From: CAYMAX01 sp964388595
GTDB taxonomy: Bacteria; Bacteroidota; Bacteroidia; Bacteroidales; UBA932
Assembly (NCBI GenBank): GCA_964388595.1
Contig: CAYMAX010000008.1
Coordinates: 1 to 36,970 of the forward strand
Length of the DNA: 36,970 nucleotides
Reading direction: 5' to 3'
Each line of letters opens with the position of its first letter. Positions within the stretch are counted from its first letter, which is position 1. Of this stretch, positions 16,714 through 25,000 are shown in pieces. The notes beneath the pieces were generated by a model, which did not search any database, was not told the DNA's origin, and was given only the letters and a program-made list of their open reading frames with translations. The position numbers were made by a program, and so were the translations under genes.

Positions 16714-16787
16714 GTGGATGTAGCTCAGTTGGTTAGAGCGCTAGTTTGTGGCACTAGAGGTCGTGGGTTCGAGGCCCATCTTCCACC
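16714..16787 (+). tRNA. tRNA-His (anticodon GTG)
   Basis: A complete cloverleaf. The acceptor 5' strand is GTGGATG, the D arm is AGCTCAGTTGGTTAGAGCG-like, the anticodon stem CTAGT/ACTAG encloses TTGTGGC with GTG at 16748-16750, and the T arm is GTGGG-TTCGAGG-CCCAT. The 3' strand is CTTCCAC plus C73. The base before it, G16713, would be the G(-1) that pairs with C73 and serves as the identity element for histidyl-tRNA synthetase. The acceptor stem has a U6-U67 mismatch. CCA is not fully encoded (the bases after C73 are CAA). Confidence 0.95.
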
Positions 16788-16808
16788 CAAAATATTCTGA
16801 GAGGGATT

Positions 16809-17630
16809 TTAAGATTCGTATCGTCTCAATTCTTTGATGGTCGCACCCCTCCCCATCTCCACTATCTCTTCGTACTTGTAAAATTCCATAGTGCTGAAAG
16901 CATTTTTGGGAATACTGATAGTAATATCGGGTTTGTAGAGTGAGAGGCTCCGTTCTGAATTGGTCTGTATCATCAGACTTGAGGATTCATTGAGTATCGT
17001 GACATAATTAAGAGAATCATCTTCGCCCAGAGGGAGATTGAACTTTTTTTTCTCCTTCTTCTTCTCAATGTATGGAGCATTGAGGTCTACCCCTACGAGA
17101 ATATCCCCCTGTGTGCGGGATATTCTGTTGAGAGGTATCGGATTGATGACTCCACCATCTATAAGCACCATCTTGCCAAGCCGGTAAGGTCTGAAAATGG
17201 ATGGCATGGAGATAGAAGCGCGAATGGCGGCGAACAGCGACCCATGGTCAAAAACCACCTCCTGACGATGAAGAATGTCTGTGGCGACGGCGGTAAAAGG
17301 AATTGGAAGGCTCTCTATGGAGACATCGGGGACCAATTTCTCCAATTCTTTAATAATCTTTTCCCCTTTCACCAGACCATCTTTGCTCAATGTGAAGTCC
17401 ATCAGTGAGAAGACTCTCATTTTATCTATCTGCTTCATCCACTTCTTAAACTCACCAAGCCCGCCGGCAGCATAGATACCTCCCACCAGGGCACCCATAG
17501 AAGCCCCTGACACGGAAGTAATATGATAGCCGCACTCCTCGAGCACTTCTATGACACCTATGTGCGCAAGACCTCGGGAACCTCCGCTTGCAAGCACTAA
17601 AGCTACATTGGGTTTATTGTTGTGTGCCAC
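16809..17630 (-). CDS. Patatin-like phospholipase (RssA/NTE type)
   Basis: A 273-residue cytoplasmic serine lipase without a signal peptide. It has the oxyanion loop SGGSRG at 15-20, nucleophile elbow GASMG with Ser44, and DGG with Asp158, completing the catalytic dyad. The size and sequence fit the single-domain YchK/RssA group, which hydrolyses phospholipids or lysophospholipids. The start is a GTG at 17630; no ATG occurs before the active-site region. It overlaps the preceding exported-protein gene by 17 bases, so translation is probably coupled, making it the last gene of a four-gene operon. A Lys-rich patch (EKKKEKKK, about residue 190) is unusual. It is distinct from the barrel-bearing patatin at 4827-7151. 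Confidence 0.88.
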   Translation of the reverse strand: MAHNNKPNVALVLASGGSRGLAHIGVIEVLEECGYHITSVSGASMGALVGGIYAAGGLGEFKKWMKQIDKMRVFSLMDFTLSKDGLVKGEKIIKELEKLVPDVSIESLPIPFTAVATDILHRQEVVFDHGSLFAAIRASISMPSIFRPYRLGKMVLIDGGVINPIPLNRISRTQGDILVGVDLNAPYIEKKKEKKKFNLPLGEDDSLNYVTILNESSSLMIQTNSERSLSLYKPDITISIPKNAFSTMEFYKYEEIVEMGRGATIKELRRYES

Positions 17631-18852
17631 CTATATATTTGATTTCTCTGACCAGCATCCCTTCATAAAATGTGCCACCGCTTACCTTCTTAAAGGTGGT
17701 AACATCGAGATTGGCACCATCTGCACGCTCTTCAGCAGCCATATAACGGTTATCCCATATCTGACCGGGAAGAGGCTGAATGATACCTACTCTCTTAAAT
17801 GTTTTCACACCTGTTGCTTCATCTATCTCGGTAACCAATACTTCATATTTGGAGTTGACACTCACTCCCTCTTTCTTGCCTATCTTCACGGTGATGGGGT
17901 CAGTGCTGTAAAGAGGCACTTTGACTTTAAATTCGTCATACTCCTTCTGAAGCTCCACGATGTTGTTGTCGATAGCACGTGCACAGACTTTTCTGAACAC
18001 CTCTTCGGGTTTGTAAATACCCCTCATCACTGTCTTGGAACTGCGGGCATCATACGAACCGACATATCTCATCCCAAAAGTGACATCGTCAGCATCGAAA
18101 GCTTTTCTCATCTCGGGATTGAGGTCGTTCTTATCGAAGTAGTAATCGTTGTAAAAAGTCCCCGCTATCTCATCATTCCAATTGAGTTGATACAGATATG
18201 TGGTAATCTTCACAGTGAAACCTGCTATCACATCCGAAATCGATGCTCCCAAAGAGGCCACCTGAGTTACTATGCTACTCCCTCCGAGTAAAACACTTGA
18301 TATGTTACCAATGATATTGAAGGCCTTTTTGGCTTGCTGAGCACCTTCTTCTTTGTCGATATATGTAATATCATTGAATATCACGAAGGTGTTGCCTATC
18401 AATTCGTATCCCGCATCGTCCAGCATGGACATCCCCCTCTTGCTCTGCTTGGCAGTCTGGACATCTATGTCTGATGCATTATACTGCCCCCTGTACACTA
18501 TAAGGTCACCGTCAAAACCGCCGGTGCTTCTGTCTCTGTCAAACCATTTGGCTACCAATCTTCTGCCTATGTTGTTTTCAATCACGAAGTTGGATACTTC
18601 CATCTTGACATCGACAGGATTAGTGCTTTGGGTGGTGATACATTTGACACTCAGGTCGTGGTCATTGAACTTATCGGGAGTATTAATATTCATGTAAGCA
18701 GTAGTGATCTCGTCATTCATTTTCTTATCCGGATGGGATACGAGGATAGAATAAAGAGAACTTCTCAGATAGTGATCAACATTCTGCTGCGCAAAAAGAG
18801 GAAAGGCAATAAATAAGCCTAAAACCGTCAAAAATAATTTATTGTTTTTCAT
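17614..18852 (-). CDS. Exported protein of unknown function with a hydrophobic central segment
   Basis: A 412-residue protein I cannot assign to a characterised family. It starts with a signal peptide (MKNNKLFLTVLGLFIAFPLF, then AQQ). Residues 25-170 are a mixed-charge domain. Residues 178-214 form an unusual Gly/Ser/Ile/Val-rich hydrophobic stretch (NISSVLLGGSSIVTQVASLG and ISDVIAGFTV) that could insert in or cross a membrane. The last 100 residues are beta-rich (TVKIGKKEGVSVNSKYEVLV and VGIIQPLPGQIWDN), reminiscent of small C-terminal beta domains such as that of FlgT; this resemblance is by eye only. It is the third gene of the operon starting at 20275, 12 bases after the WG-repeat gene. 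Confidence 0.75.
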   Translation of the reverse strand: MKNNKLFLTVLGLFIAFPLFAQQNVDHYLRSSLYSILVSHPDKKMNDEITTAYMNINTPDKFNDHDLSVKCITTQSTNPVDVKMEVSNFVIENNIGRRLVAKWFDRDRSTGGFDGDLIVYRGQYNASDIDVQTAKQSKRGMSMLDDAGYELIGNTFVIFNDITYIDKEEGAQQAKKAFNIIGNISSVLLGGSSIVTQVASLGASISDVIAGFTVKITTYLYQLNWNDEIAGTFYNDYYFDKNDLNPEMRKAFDADDVTFGMRYVGSYDARSSKTVMRGIYKPEEVFRKVCARAIDNNIVELQKEYDEFKVKVPLYSTDPITVKIGKKEGVSVNSKYEVLVTEIDEATGVKTFKRVGIIQPLPGQIWDNRYMAAEERADGANLDVTTFKKVSGGTFYEGMLVREIKYIGGTQQ

Positions 18853-18864
18853 ATCAGCATTAGA

Positions 18865-19779
18865 TTAATAATCCCAAATCTCATTTGGAATAGTTTGAGT
18901 AATGGAAAATATCTCATCTCTCATCTCAAAAGGGACGACCATGTTGCCCTTGGCATCATACCATGCTTTCTTTCCTGAAAAATCTGACACCCAACGAGTG
19001 GAAGCACCCTGCACAGTGTATTTGTAAACAGAGACCGGGGCATCGGGACAGCCTTGTACCAACTTATAATGAGCCGGAATGACTTCCGCTCCGTTCTCAT
19101 CAATATAGCCGTATTTGTCATCTCGCATCACCCAGCACAGCCCGTTCTGAAAATTGCCCACAAGCGTATATTTTTTGTCGGTAACAGTCTCCCCATTCTT
19201 ATTGATGAGTGACCAGTTGCCTGTCGACCTGTATTTATTGAAAAGGTCATCCATACTGAAGAAATCAGAAATAGTAAACATCCTGCTGCCGGCTGCCGAT
19301 CCTGTATTCTTATCATATTGTGCATAAGTACGCACTTTACGTTGAAGATTGCCTCCCATCTGTACCCATGCCAACCCGTCGATAAAAGGGCCAACTTGAG
19401 TATAAACAAAATCCGATATGGGGGCACCTGTAGAAAGGTCTATGAATGTCCACCCGCCACCATCGAAGAAACCATCTCCTGTGAGAGTGCCTCCCTGATT
19501 GACAGCCACCATGCCGTCATTGAAGAGGTCCACATAGTCATATTCGAGAGGGACAACCTCTGTGCCTGTGGCATCTATCACACCAAACTTATTGCCAAGC
19601 ATCACCCAAGTATATCCCTTCTCAAATTCACCAACTTTCATATATTTGGGTTGAGTCACGATAGTGCCAAAAGAATCTTTAAAGCCTATCAACTTGCCTT
19701 TCTTAAAAGATTTCAATTCTTGAGCCTGGGATGAAGAAAATATCAACATCAGCCCGAGGATAAATAATGCTCGTTTCAT
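18865..19779 (-). CDS. Exported WG-repeat protein
   Basis: 304 residues with a signal peptide (MKRALFILGLMLIFSSSQAQ, cleavage after AQA/Q). The mature part consists of repeated beta units of the WG/KWG type: GNKFGVIDATGTEVVPLEYD, WSLINKNGETVTDKKYTLVG and DDKYGYIDENGAEVIPAHYK, together with more diverged copies. Such repeats probably stack as a beta-rich, possibly propeller-like, extracytoplasmic domain used for binding; no enzyme activity is expected. It is 10 bases after the lipoprotein gene and 12 before the 412-residue protein, so it is cotranscribed with them. The ligand is unknown. Confidence 0.85.
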   Translation of the reverse strand: MKRALFILGLMLIFSSSQAQELKSFKKGKLIGFKDSFGTIVTQPKYMKVGEFEKGYTWVMLGNKFGVIDATGTEVVPLEYDYVDLFNDGMVAVNQGGTLTGDGFFDGGGWTFIDLSTGAPISDFVYTQVGPFIDGLAWVQMGGNLQRKVRTYAQYDKNTGSAAGSRMFTISDFFSMDDLFNKYRSTGNWSLINKNGETVTDKKYTLVGNFQNGLCWVMRDDKYGYIDENGAEVIPAHYKLVQGCPDAPVSVYKYTVQGASTRWVSDFSGKKAWYDAKGNMVVPFEMRDEIFSITQTIPNEIWDY

Positions 19780-19789
19780 ATTTGTAATA

Positions 19790-20275
19790 TTAGAAGCCTG
19801 AAGAGAGTCCTTTGATGATGCCGCTCTCTTCGAGATATTTTCTCAGTCTTTCCTTGGCGACAGAGAGGACTATTCCTATCTTGAATTCATTCTTGCCGGT
19901 CTTGACCACCTGAGTGGAACCTTGGGCTACTTGATTGATGTAGCCTGCATAATCGCCGGTGAAGAAGTTATCAAAAAATGTTGCCTGTGATGTCTCGACT
20001 TCCCTGGGTGCCAAAGGAGGCTGAGCGACTGCTCCCTGACCTGCAGGAATACCTTTAAAAATCACACCGTGGACAGCATTCATTTTGGGAATTTCAGGAG
20101 AGATTTGAGGCTTTCTGGAGAAACTCCATACTTTGATAGCATAAGTGCCATCTACTCCCACCCCTGCACTTTCAAGCTCGTAGGACCACTTCTGGTCAGC
20201 CCTGTTAAGTTTATTACTCGTGCCGCAAGACGCGATAATAAGCAGCCCTGCTAAGAAGAGAAAGAATTTTTTCAT
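19790..20275 (-). CDS. Small lipoprotein of unknown function
   Basis: 161 residues with a lipoprotein signal ending in IIASC (Cys17), so it is membrane anchored. The mature region contains WSYELESAGVGVDGTYAIKV, then PKMNAVHGVIFKGIPAG, and ends in LEESGIIKGLSSGF. The middle part, with an Ala/Val helix followed by GVIFKG, loosely resembles lipoproteins related to FlgP/LPP20, but I cannot confirm this. I believe similar proteins occur across Bacteroidetes, from memory only. It is the first gene of the four-gene operon, with a -7 box about 20 bases before its ATG. Confidence 0.75.
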   Translation of the reverse strand: MKKFFLFLAGLLIIASCGTSNKLNRADQKWSYELESAGVGVDGTYAIKVWSFSRKPQISPEIPKMNAVHGVIFKGIPAGQGAVAQPPLAPREVETSQATFFDNFFTGDYAGYINQVAQGSTQVVKTGKNEFKIGIVLSVAKERLRKYLEESGIIKGLSSGF

Positions 20276-20295
20276 ACGTTTGGTTTTTAACTTGC

Positions 20296-20303
20296 CAAAG
20301 ATA
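20296..20303 (-). promoter_or_regulatory. -7 element (TATCTTTG) for the lipoprotein/WG/patatin operon
   Basis: An exact minus-strand TAnnTTTG match 20 bases before the ATG at 20275. No TTTG is found at the -33 position. It is divergent from the HdeD-like gene promoter. Confidence 0.5.
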
Positions 20304-20337
20304 ATAACTTATTTATAAATATTGAGCACGTTTTTTG

Positions 20338-20345
20338 TACATTTG
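20338..20345 (+). promoter_or_regulatory. -7 element (TACATTTG) for the HdeD-like gene
   Basis: An exact TAnnTTTG match 25 bases before the ATG at 20371; the -33 region holds only TTTA at 20312-20315. Predicted leader about 18 bases. Confidence 0.5.
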
Positions 20346-20370
20346 TTTTTACAATTTAATCCATTTCACA

Positions 20371-20955
20371 ATGAAACGATTTTATACTTTTTTTGATCTT
20401 TCATACGGCTATGCAAGAGCCATTATCGCCTTCTGTTTAGGTCTTTCTCTGATTATCTGGCCGGAACAAATACAGAAATATATCATTTACATCTTGGGAG
20501 GTCTTATCTTCCTGGTCGGAGCCATCTCTCTGATACTCTCCCTGACAGGCAAATGGAAGTCCGATGAAGCATCCCTGCTCACTATGAATGCGATAGTAGA
20601 GATGGCCTTCGGACTTGTGTTGATTTGCTTCCCCACATTCTTCCTGGGCATCATAATGTTTCTCTTTGGATTTGTACTATTGCTATTTGGTATCAGCGAG
20701 ATAGTAGTGCTGATTCGTTCACTGAAGTCGGTTCATTTTTCATGGGTGCTGTTCATCGGCCCGGTATTGACTTCAGCCTGCGGTTTTATAATTTTCTTAA
20801 ATATTTTCCCCACTCTCAACTTCCTGTTCATCTTTTTCGGAGCAGCGTTGTTGATATACTCTATATCTGAATTTATATCTACTTATCGAGTGCGCATGGC
20901 TCTCAAGACAAAACAAACCATCGACAGCCAATCCACAAATAAGCCCTTGGATTAG
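20371..20955 (+). CDS. HdeD-like inner-membrane protein (DUF308)
   Basis: 194 residues with six predicted membrane helices arranged as pairs, each ending in a Gly-rich hairpin (IIYILGGLIFLVGAISLIL, then LGIIMFLFGFVLLLFGISEI, then LFIFFGAALLIYSISEFI). This threefold repeat is characteristic of the HdeD/DUF308 family, linked to acid resistance in E. coli but of unknown mechanism. An upstream ATG at 20335 overlaps the -7 element, so the start at 20371 is preferred. The stop codon directly abuts the 3' end of the opposite-strand tRNA-Arg. fabD follows on the same strand and has no evident promoter. Confidence 0.82.
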   Translation: MKRFYTFFDLSYGYARAIIAFCLGLSLIIWPEQIQKYIIYILGGLIFLVGAISLILSLTGKWKSDEASLLTMNAIVEMAFGLVLICFPTFFLGIIMFLFGFVLLLFGISEIVVLIRSLKSVHFSWVLFIGPVLTSACGFIIFLNIFPTLNFLFIFFGAALLIYSISEFISTYRVRMALKTKQTIDSQSTNKPLD

Positions 20956-21027
20956 TACCTCCGTGGGGAATCGAACCCCAACCAAGAGAACCGGAATCTC
21001 TCATTCTATCCATTAAACTACGGAGGC
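20956..21027 (-). tRNA. tRNA-Arg (anticodon CCG)
   Basis: Read on the minus strand: acceptor GCCTCCG pairs with CGGAGGT (with a G1-U72 wobble), the D arm contains TTTAATGGATAGAA, the anticodon stem AGAGA/TCTCT encloses TTCCGGT with CCG at 20994-20992, and the T arm is TGGGG-TTCGATT-CCCCA. The discriminator is A73 and CCA is not encoded. It reads CGG codons. The gene is 72 bases long and touches the stop codon of the convergent HdeD-like gene. Confidence 0.95.
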
Positions 21028-21038
21028 AAAGAGCTTGG

Positions 21039-21046
21039 CAAAGTTA
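21039..21046 (-). promoter_or_regulatory. -7 element (TAACTTTG) for tRNA-Arg
   Basis: An exact minus-strand TAnnTTTG match 11 bases upstream of the mature tRNA 5' end, so the predicted 5' leader is only about 5 bases. The -33 box is not evident. Confidence 0.55.
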
Positions 21047-21063
21047 AAAGAAAAATACATTTT

Positions 21064-21912
21064 ATGAAAGCATACGTTTTCCCGGGACAAGGTGCCCAAT
21101 TCCCAGGAATGGGTAAAGAACTATACGACACCGATTCGCGTGCCAGAGATTTTTTCAAAAAAGCAGATTCTATCCTCGGATTTCATCTCACCGACATTAT
21201 GTTTACCGGGTCGGCGGATGACCTCAAGCAGACCAAAGTCACTCAGCCTGCTATCTTTCTTCACTCCGTAGCAGCGGCAGCCACTATTCCAGACCTTCAT
21301 CCCGATATGGTGGCAGGACACTCTTTGGGAGAATTTTCAGCTCTTGTGATAAGCGGTGCATTGGATTTCGAAGATGGGCTCAGATTAGTAAGCCATAGAG
21401 CTATGGCCATGCAGAGTGCCTGCGAGATGACCCCTTCGGTCATGGCAGCGGTACTCGGTATGGAAGATGAGAAAGTGGAAGACATTTGCAAAAGCATTGA
21501 TGGTATCGTAGTCCCTGCCAATTACAACTGCCCCGGTCAGTTAGTCATATCAGGCACCAAAGAAGCTGTGGCAATGGCCTGTGACAAACTCAAAGAATCA
21601 GGTGCCAAAAGGGCTCTAATATTGCCTGTGGGAGGTGCATTTCATTCACCACTTATGGAGCCGGCACGTAAAGAACTTGCCAAAGCTATAGACAAGACAC
21701 ATATCTCCTCTCCCATCTGTCCCATCTATCAAAATGTAGATGCCCTGCCAAGCCGTGACCCAGCTGTCATCAGAGAGAAACTTCTGATGCAACTCACTTC
21801 TCCCGTCAGATGGACGCAAACTGTTGTAAATATGCACCATGACGGAGCCACAGAATTTTTCGAATTGGGTCCCGGCACCGTGCTTCAAGGACTTATAAAA
21901 AAATGTATATAG
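21064..21912 (+). CDS. fabD: Malonyl-CoA:ACP transacylase FabD
   Basis: 282 residues. FabD moves malonyl groups from CoA to acyl carrier protein to supply fatty acid elongation in the cytoplasm. The N-terminal FPGQGAQ motif (6-12), the nucleophile GHSLGE with Ser87, the catalytic His194 in GAFHSPLM, and the terminal FELGPGTVLQGLIKK are all present. The length is slightly short of the usual 300-310, but the fold looks complete. A promoter is not clear: TACATTTT ends against the start codon. It may depend on read-through from the HdeD-like gene across the antisense tRNA-Arg. The other fab gene in this window is fabG at 25579. Confidence 0.95.
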   Translation: MKAYVFPGQGAQFPGMGKELYDTDSRARDFFKKADSILGFHLTDIMFTGSADDLKQTKVTQPAIFLHSVAAAATIPDLHPDMVAGHSLGEFSALVISGALDFEDGLRLVSHRAMAMQSACEMTPSVMAAVLGMEDEKVEDICKSIDGIVVPANYNCPGQLVISGTKEAVAMACDKLKESGAKRALILPVGGAFHSPLMEPARKELAKAIDKTHISSPICPIYQNVDALPSRDPAVIREKLLMQLTSPVRWTQTVVNMHHDGATEFFELGPGTVLQGLIKKCI

Positions 21913-21926
21913 TGATTTTTTTTACC

Positions 21927-21934
21927 TAACTTCG
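21927..21934 (+). promoter_or_regulatory. Probable -7 element (TAACTTCG) for nifJ
   Basis: TAACTTCG matches TAnnTTTG except at one base, in the same CCTAAnTTCGC context seen before the cyclophilin gene. The remaining 67 bases to the nifJ ATG are extremely A/T-rich and unstructured, as is usual for strongly translated genes in this phylum. Confidence 0.4.
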
Positions 21935-22001
21935 CGGAATTATTTTCTCAAAAACAATAAATATTACAATAATATCTAACTTATTAAAAATCAATTAAAT
22001 A

Positions 22002-25000
22002 ATGGCTAAAGAAAAAACATTTATTACCTGCGATGGTAACTACGCAGCGGCTTACGTTGCGTATATGTTTAGCGAACACGCCGCCATCTATCCCATCACT
22101 CCTTCCTCCACTATGGCGGAATTGGTAGATGAGTGGTCTGCTTTCGGCAAGAAAAATCTTTTCGGTGAGACTGTCAAAGTCACAGAGATGCAAAGCGAAG
22201 GCGGAGCAGCAGGTGCTGTTCATGGTTCCCTTCAGGCCGGTGCACTTACTACCACCTACACCGCTTCTCAGGGATTACTTCTTATGATTCCCAATATGTA
22301 CAAGATCGCTGCAGAATTGCTTCCTGCAGTATTTCATGTATCTGCTCGTGCCCTTGCCACACAAGCTCTGTCCATCTTCGGTGATCACCAGGATGTAATG
22401 GCTTGCAGGCAGACCGGTTTCGCTATGCTCGCATCTTCAGGAGTACAGGAAGCTATGGATTTGGCAGCAGTCGCTCATCTGTCAGCTATCAAATCGAGCA
22501 TTCCTTTCCTCCATTTCTTCGACGGTTTCCGTACATCACACGAGATTCAAAAGATAGAAGTGCTCGACAGTGACGCTGTCAAAGAGATGATAAGCGAAAA
22601 AGCTCTTAAAAATTTCCGCAAGAGAGCTCTCAATCCCAATAAACCCGTCACCAGAGGTACAGCGCAAAACCCCGATGTATATTTCCAGGCACGTGAAGCT
22701 ATCAATCCCTACTACGATGCAGTTCCCGATATCGTAGCTCGTTACATGGGTGAAATCAGCGAACTTACCGGACGTCATTACCTTCCTTTCGATTACTATG
22801 GAGACCCCGAAGCCAAGAACATCATCATAGCTATGGGTTCTGTTTGTGAGACTATCCGCGAAGTAGTGGACTCATTGATGGAAAAAGGGGAGAAAGTGGG
22901 AGTCATCACAGTCCGTCTTTACAGACCTTTCTCAGCCAAATATTTCCTCAGAGCACTTCCCAAGAGCGTCAAGAAGATTGCCGTATTGGACCGTTGCAAA
23001 GAGCCCGGCTCAGTCGGAGAACCTCTGTACCTCGATGTTAAATCGATTCTCGCAGACAGAGCTGAAGAGATGCCCATCATCGTAGGAGGTCGTTATGGAC
23101 TCTCTTCCAAAGACACCAGCCCTGCCCAAATCTTCGCAGTGTACGAAAATCTCAAGCTCAAACAGCCCAAGAACGATTTTACCATCGGCATAGTAGATGA
23201 CGTCACTTTCAAATCACTCCCTCTCGGAGAAGAAGTGTCACTCGCCAAAAAAGGTACCTATGAATGCAAATTCTACGGCCTTGGTTCAGATGGTACAGTA
23301 GGTGCCAACAAAAACACCATCAAGATTATCGGAGACCATACATCCAAATATTGCCAGGGTTATTTCGACTACGATTCCAAGAAATCAGGCGGATATACCT
23401 GCTCTCACTTGAGATTTGGCAACGTGCCTATCACCTCTCCCTACCTTGTCTCCACTCCCGACTTCGTCGCATGTCACGTCACTTCATACCTCAACAAATA
23501 TGACATCCTCAAAGGCATCAAGAAAAACGGTACTTTCCTTCTCAACAGCCTTTGGTCAGTAGAAGATACACTTCAGAGAATTCCCGACAATGTCAAACAA
23601 ATCATTGCCGAGAAAAATCTCAAATTATACATCATCAATGCCACCAAGATAGCTGAAGAGATAGGACTTGGCAACAGAACAAACACCATCCTTCAGTCTG
23701 CATTCTTCAAAATCACCAACATCATTCCCTACGAAGATGCTGTAGCATTCATGAAGAAAGCCATCGACAAGAGTTATGGCAAAAAAGGTGAGAAAATCGT
23801 GAATATGAACTATGCAGCTGTGGACAGAGGTGCTGAATATGAAGAAGTTGAGATTCCCACCGCATGGAAAAACGTTCATTCCAAATTCCGTCCTGCCAAC
23901 TTCGGACGTCTTGCTCCCGAATGGGTACGCAATGTCGCTGACGTTGTTAATGCTCAAGCCGGTTATGACATCCCTGTAAGTGCATTCGCAGGAGAATACA
24001 CAGACGGCACCATACCTGCAGGTACTGCTGCTTTCGAAAAACGCGGTATAGCTGTCAGCGTTCCCGAATGGAATTCTGCCAACTGTATTCAGTGTAATCA
24101 ATGTTCATACATCTGCCCTCACGCAGCCATCCGTCCTTTCCTGAGCACCGATGCAGAGCTTGCCAAAGCTCCCAAAGGCATTAAGAGCGTCAAAGGCAAT
24201 GCTGCTTTCAAGGAATACAATTTCACCGTTCAGGTATCTCCTCTCGACTGTACAGGTTGCGGCAACTGCGTAGATGTTTGCCCTGCCAAAGAGAAAGCTC
24301 TCGTGATGAAACATCTCGACTCCCAGCTCTCCGAACAGGCCAACTTCGATTATCTGCACACCAATGTAGGATACAAAGACCAGGTAGCTCCCAAGACTCA
24401 GAATGTCAAAAATTCTCAGTTCTCTCAGCCACTGTTTGAATATTCAGGTGCTTGCGCAGGTTGCGGTGAGACTCCTTATCTCAAGATTATCAGCCAGTTG
24501 TTTGGTGACAGGATGATGGTAGCCAATGCTACTGGATGTTCTTCCATCTATAGCGGTTCATTCCCTGCTTCTCCTTACTGCACCGACAAGAATGGTCGTG
24601 GTCCGGCTTGGGCCAACTCACTCTTCGAAGATAATGCAGAGTTTGGTCTGGGTATGAAAGTCGGTACTGAAAGACTTCGCGACACAGTGGCACGCCTTAT
24701 GAAAGAGGGTCTCGAATGCACATGCTGCACTTCAGAGATGAAAGACCTCTTCGCCAAATGGCTTGAAAACAGAAACAATCCCGCCATCACACGTGAGATA
24801 GCTGACGCACTCGTTCCCATGATGGAAGCTTGCAAATGCGATACTTGCAAAGCACTTCTCGACTATAAAGATTATATTGCAGCACGCAGTCAATGGATTT
24901 TCGGCGGAGACGGCTGGTCATACGACATCGGATACGGCGGACTTGACCATGTTCTCGCTTCAGGAGAGAATGTCAATGTGATGGTTCTCGACACCGAAGT

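Noticed and set aside
16688..16714. Imperfect hairpin before tRNA-His as a terminator
   Set aside because: It lies between a good promoter and the tRNA, has no T run, and includes the first tRNA bases. It cannot be a functional terminator for that transcript.
4827..17630. The two patatin genes as recent duplicates
   Set aside because: They differ in start, targeting, active-site surroundings (GTSIG versus GASMG) and in the presence of the barrel; they represent two old subfamilies.
17551..18291. A 246-codon plus-strand open frame opposite the 412-residue exported protein
   Set aside because: No motif or signal is visible in it, while the minus-strand frame has a signal peptide and operon spacing. 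Treated as a shadow.
21053..21063. TACATTTT directly before fabD as a promoter -7 element
   Set aside because: It ends at the start codon, differs from the consensus at the last base and has no -33 box, so it would give no leader at all.
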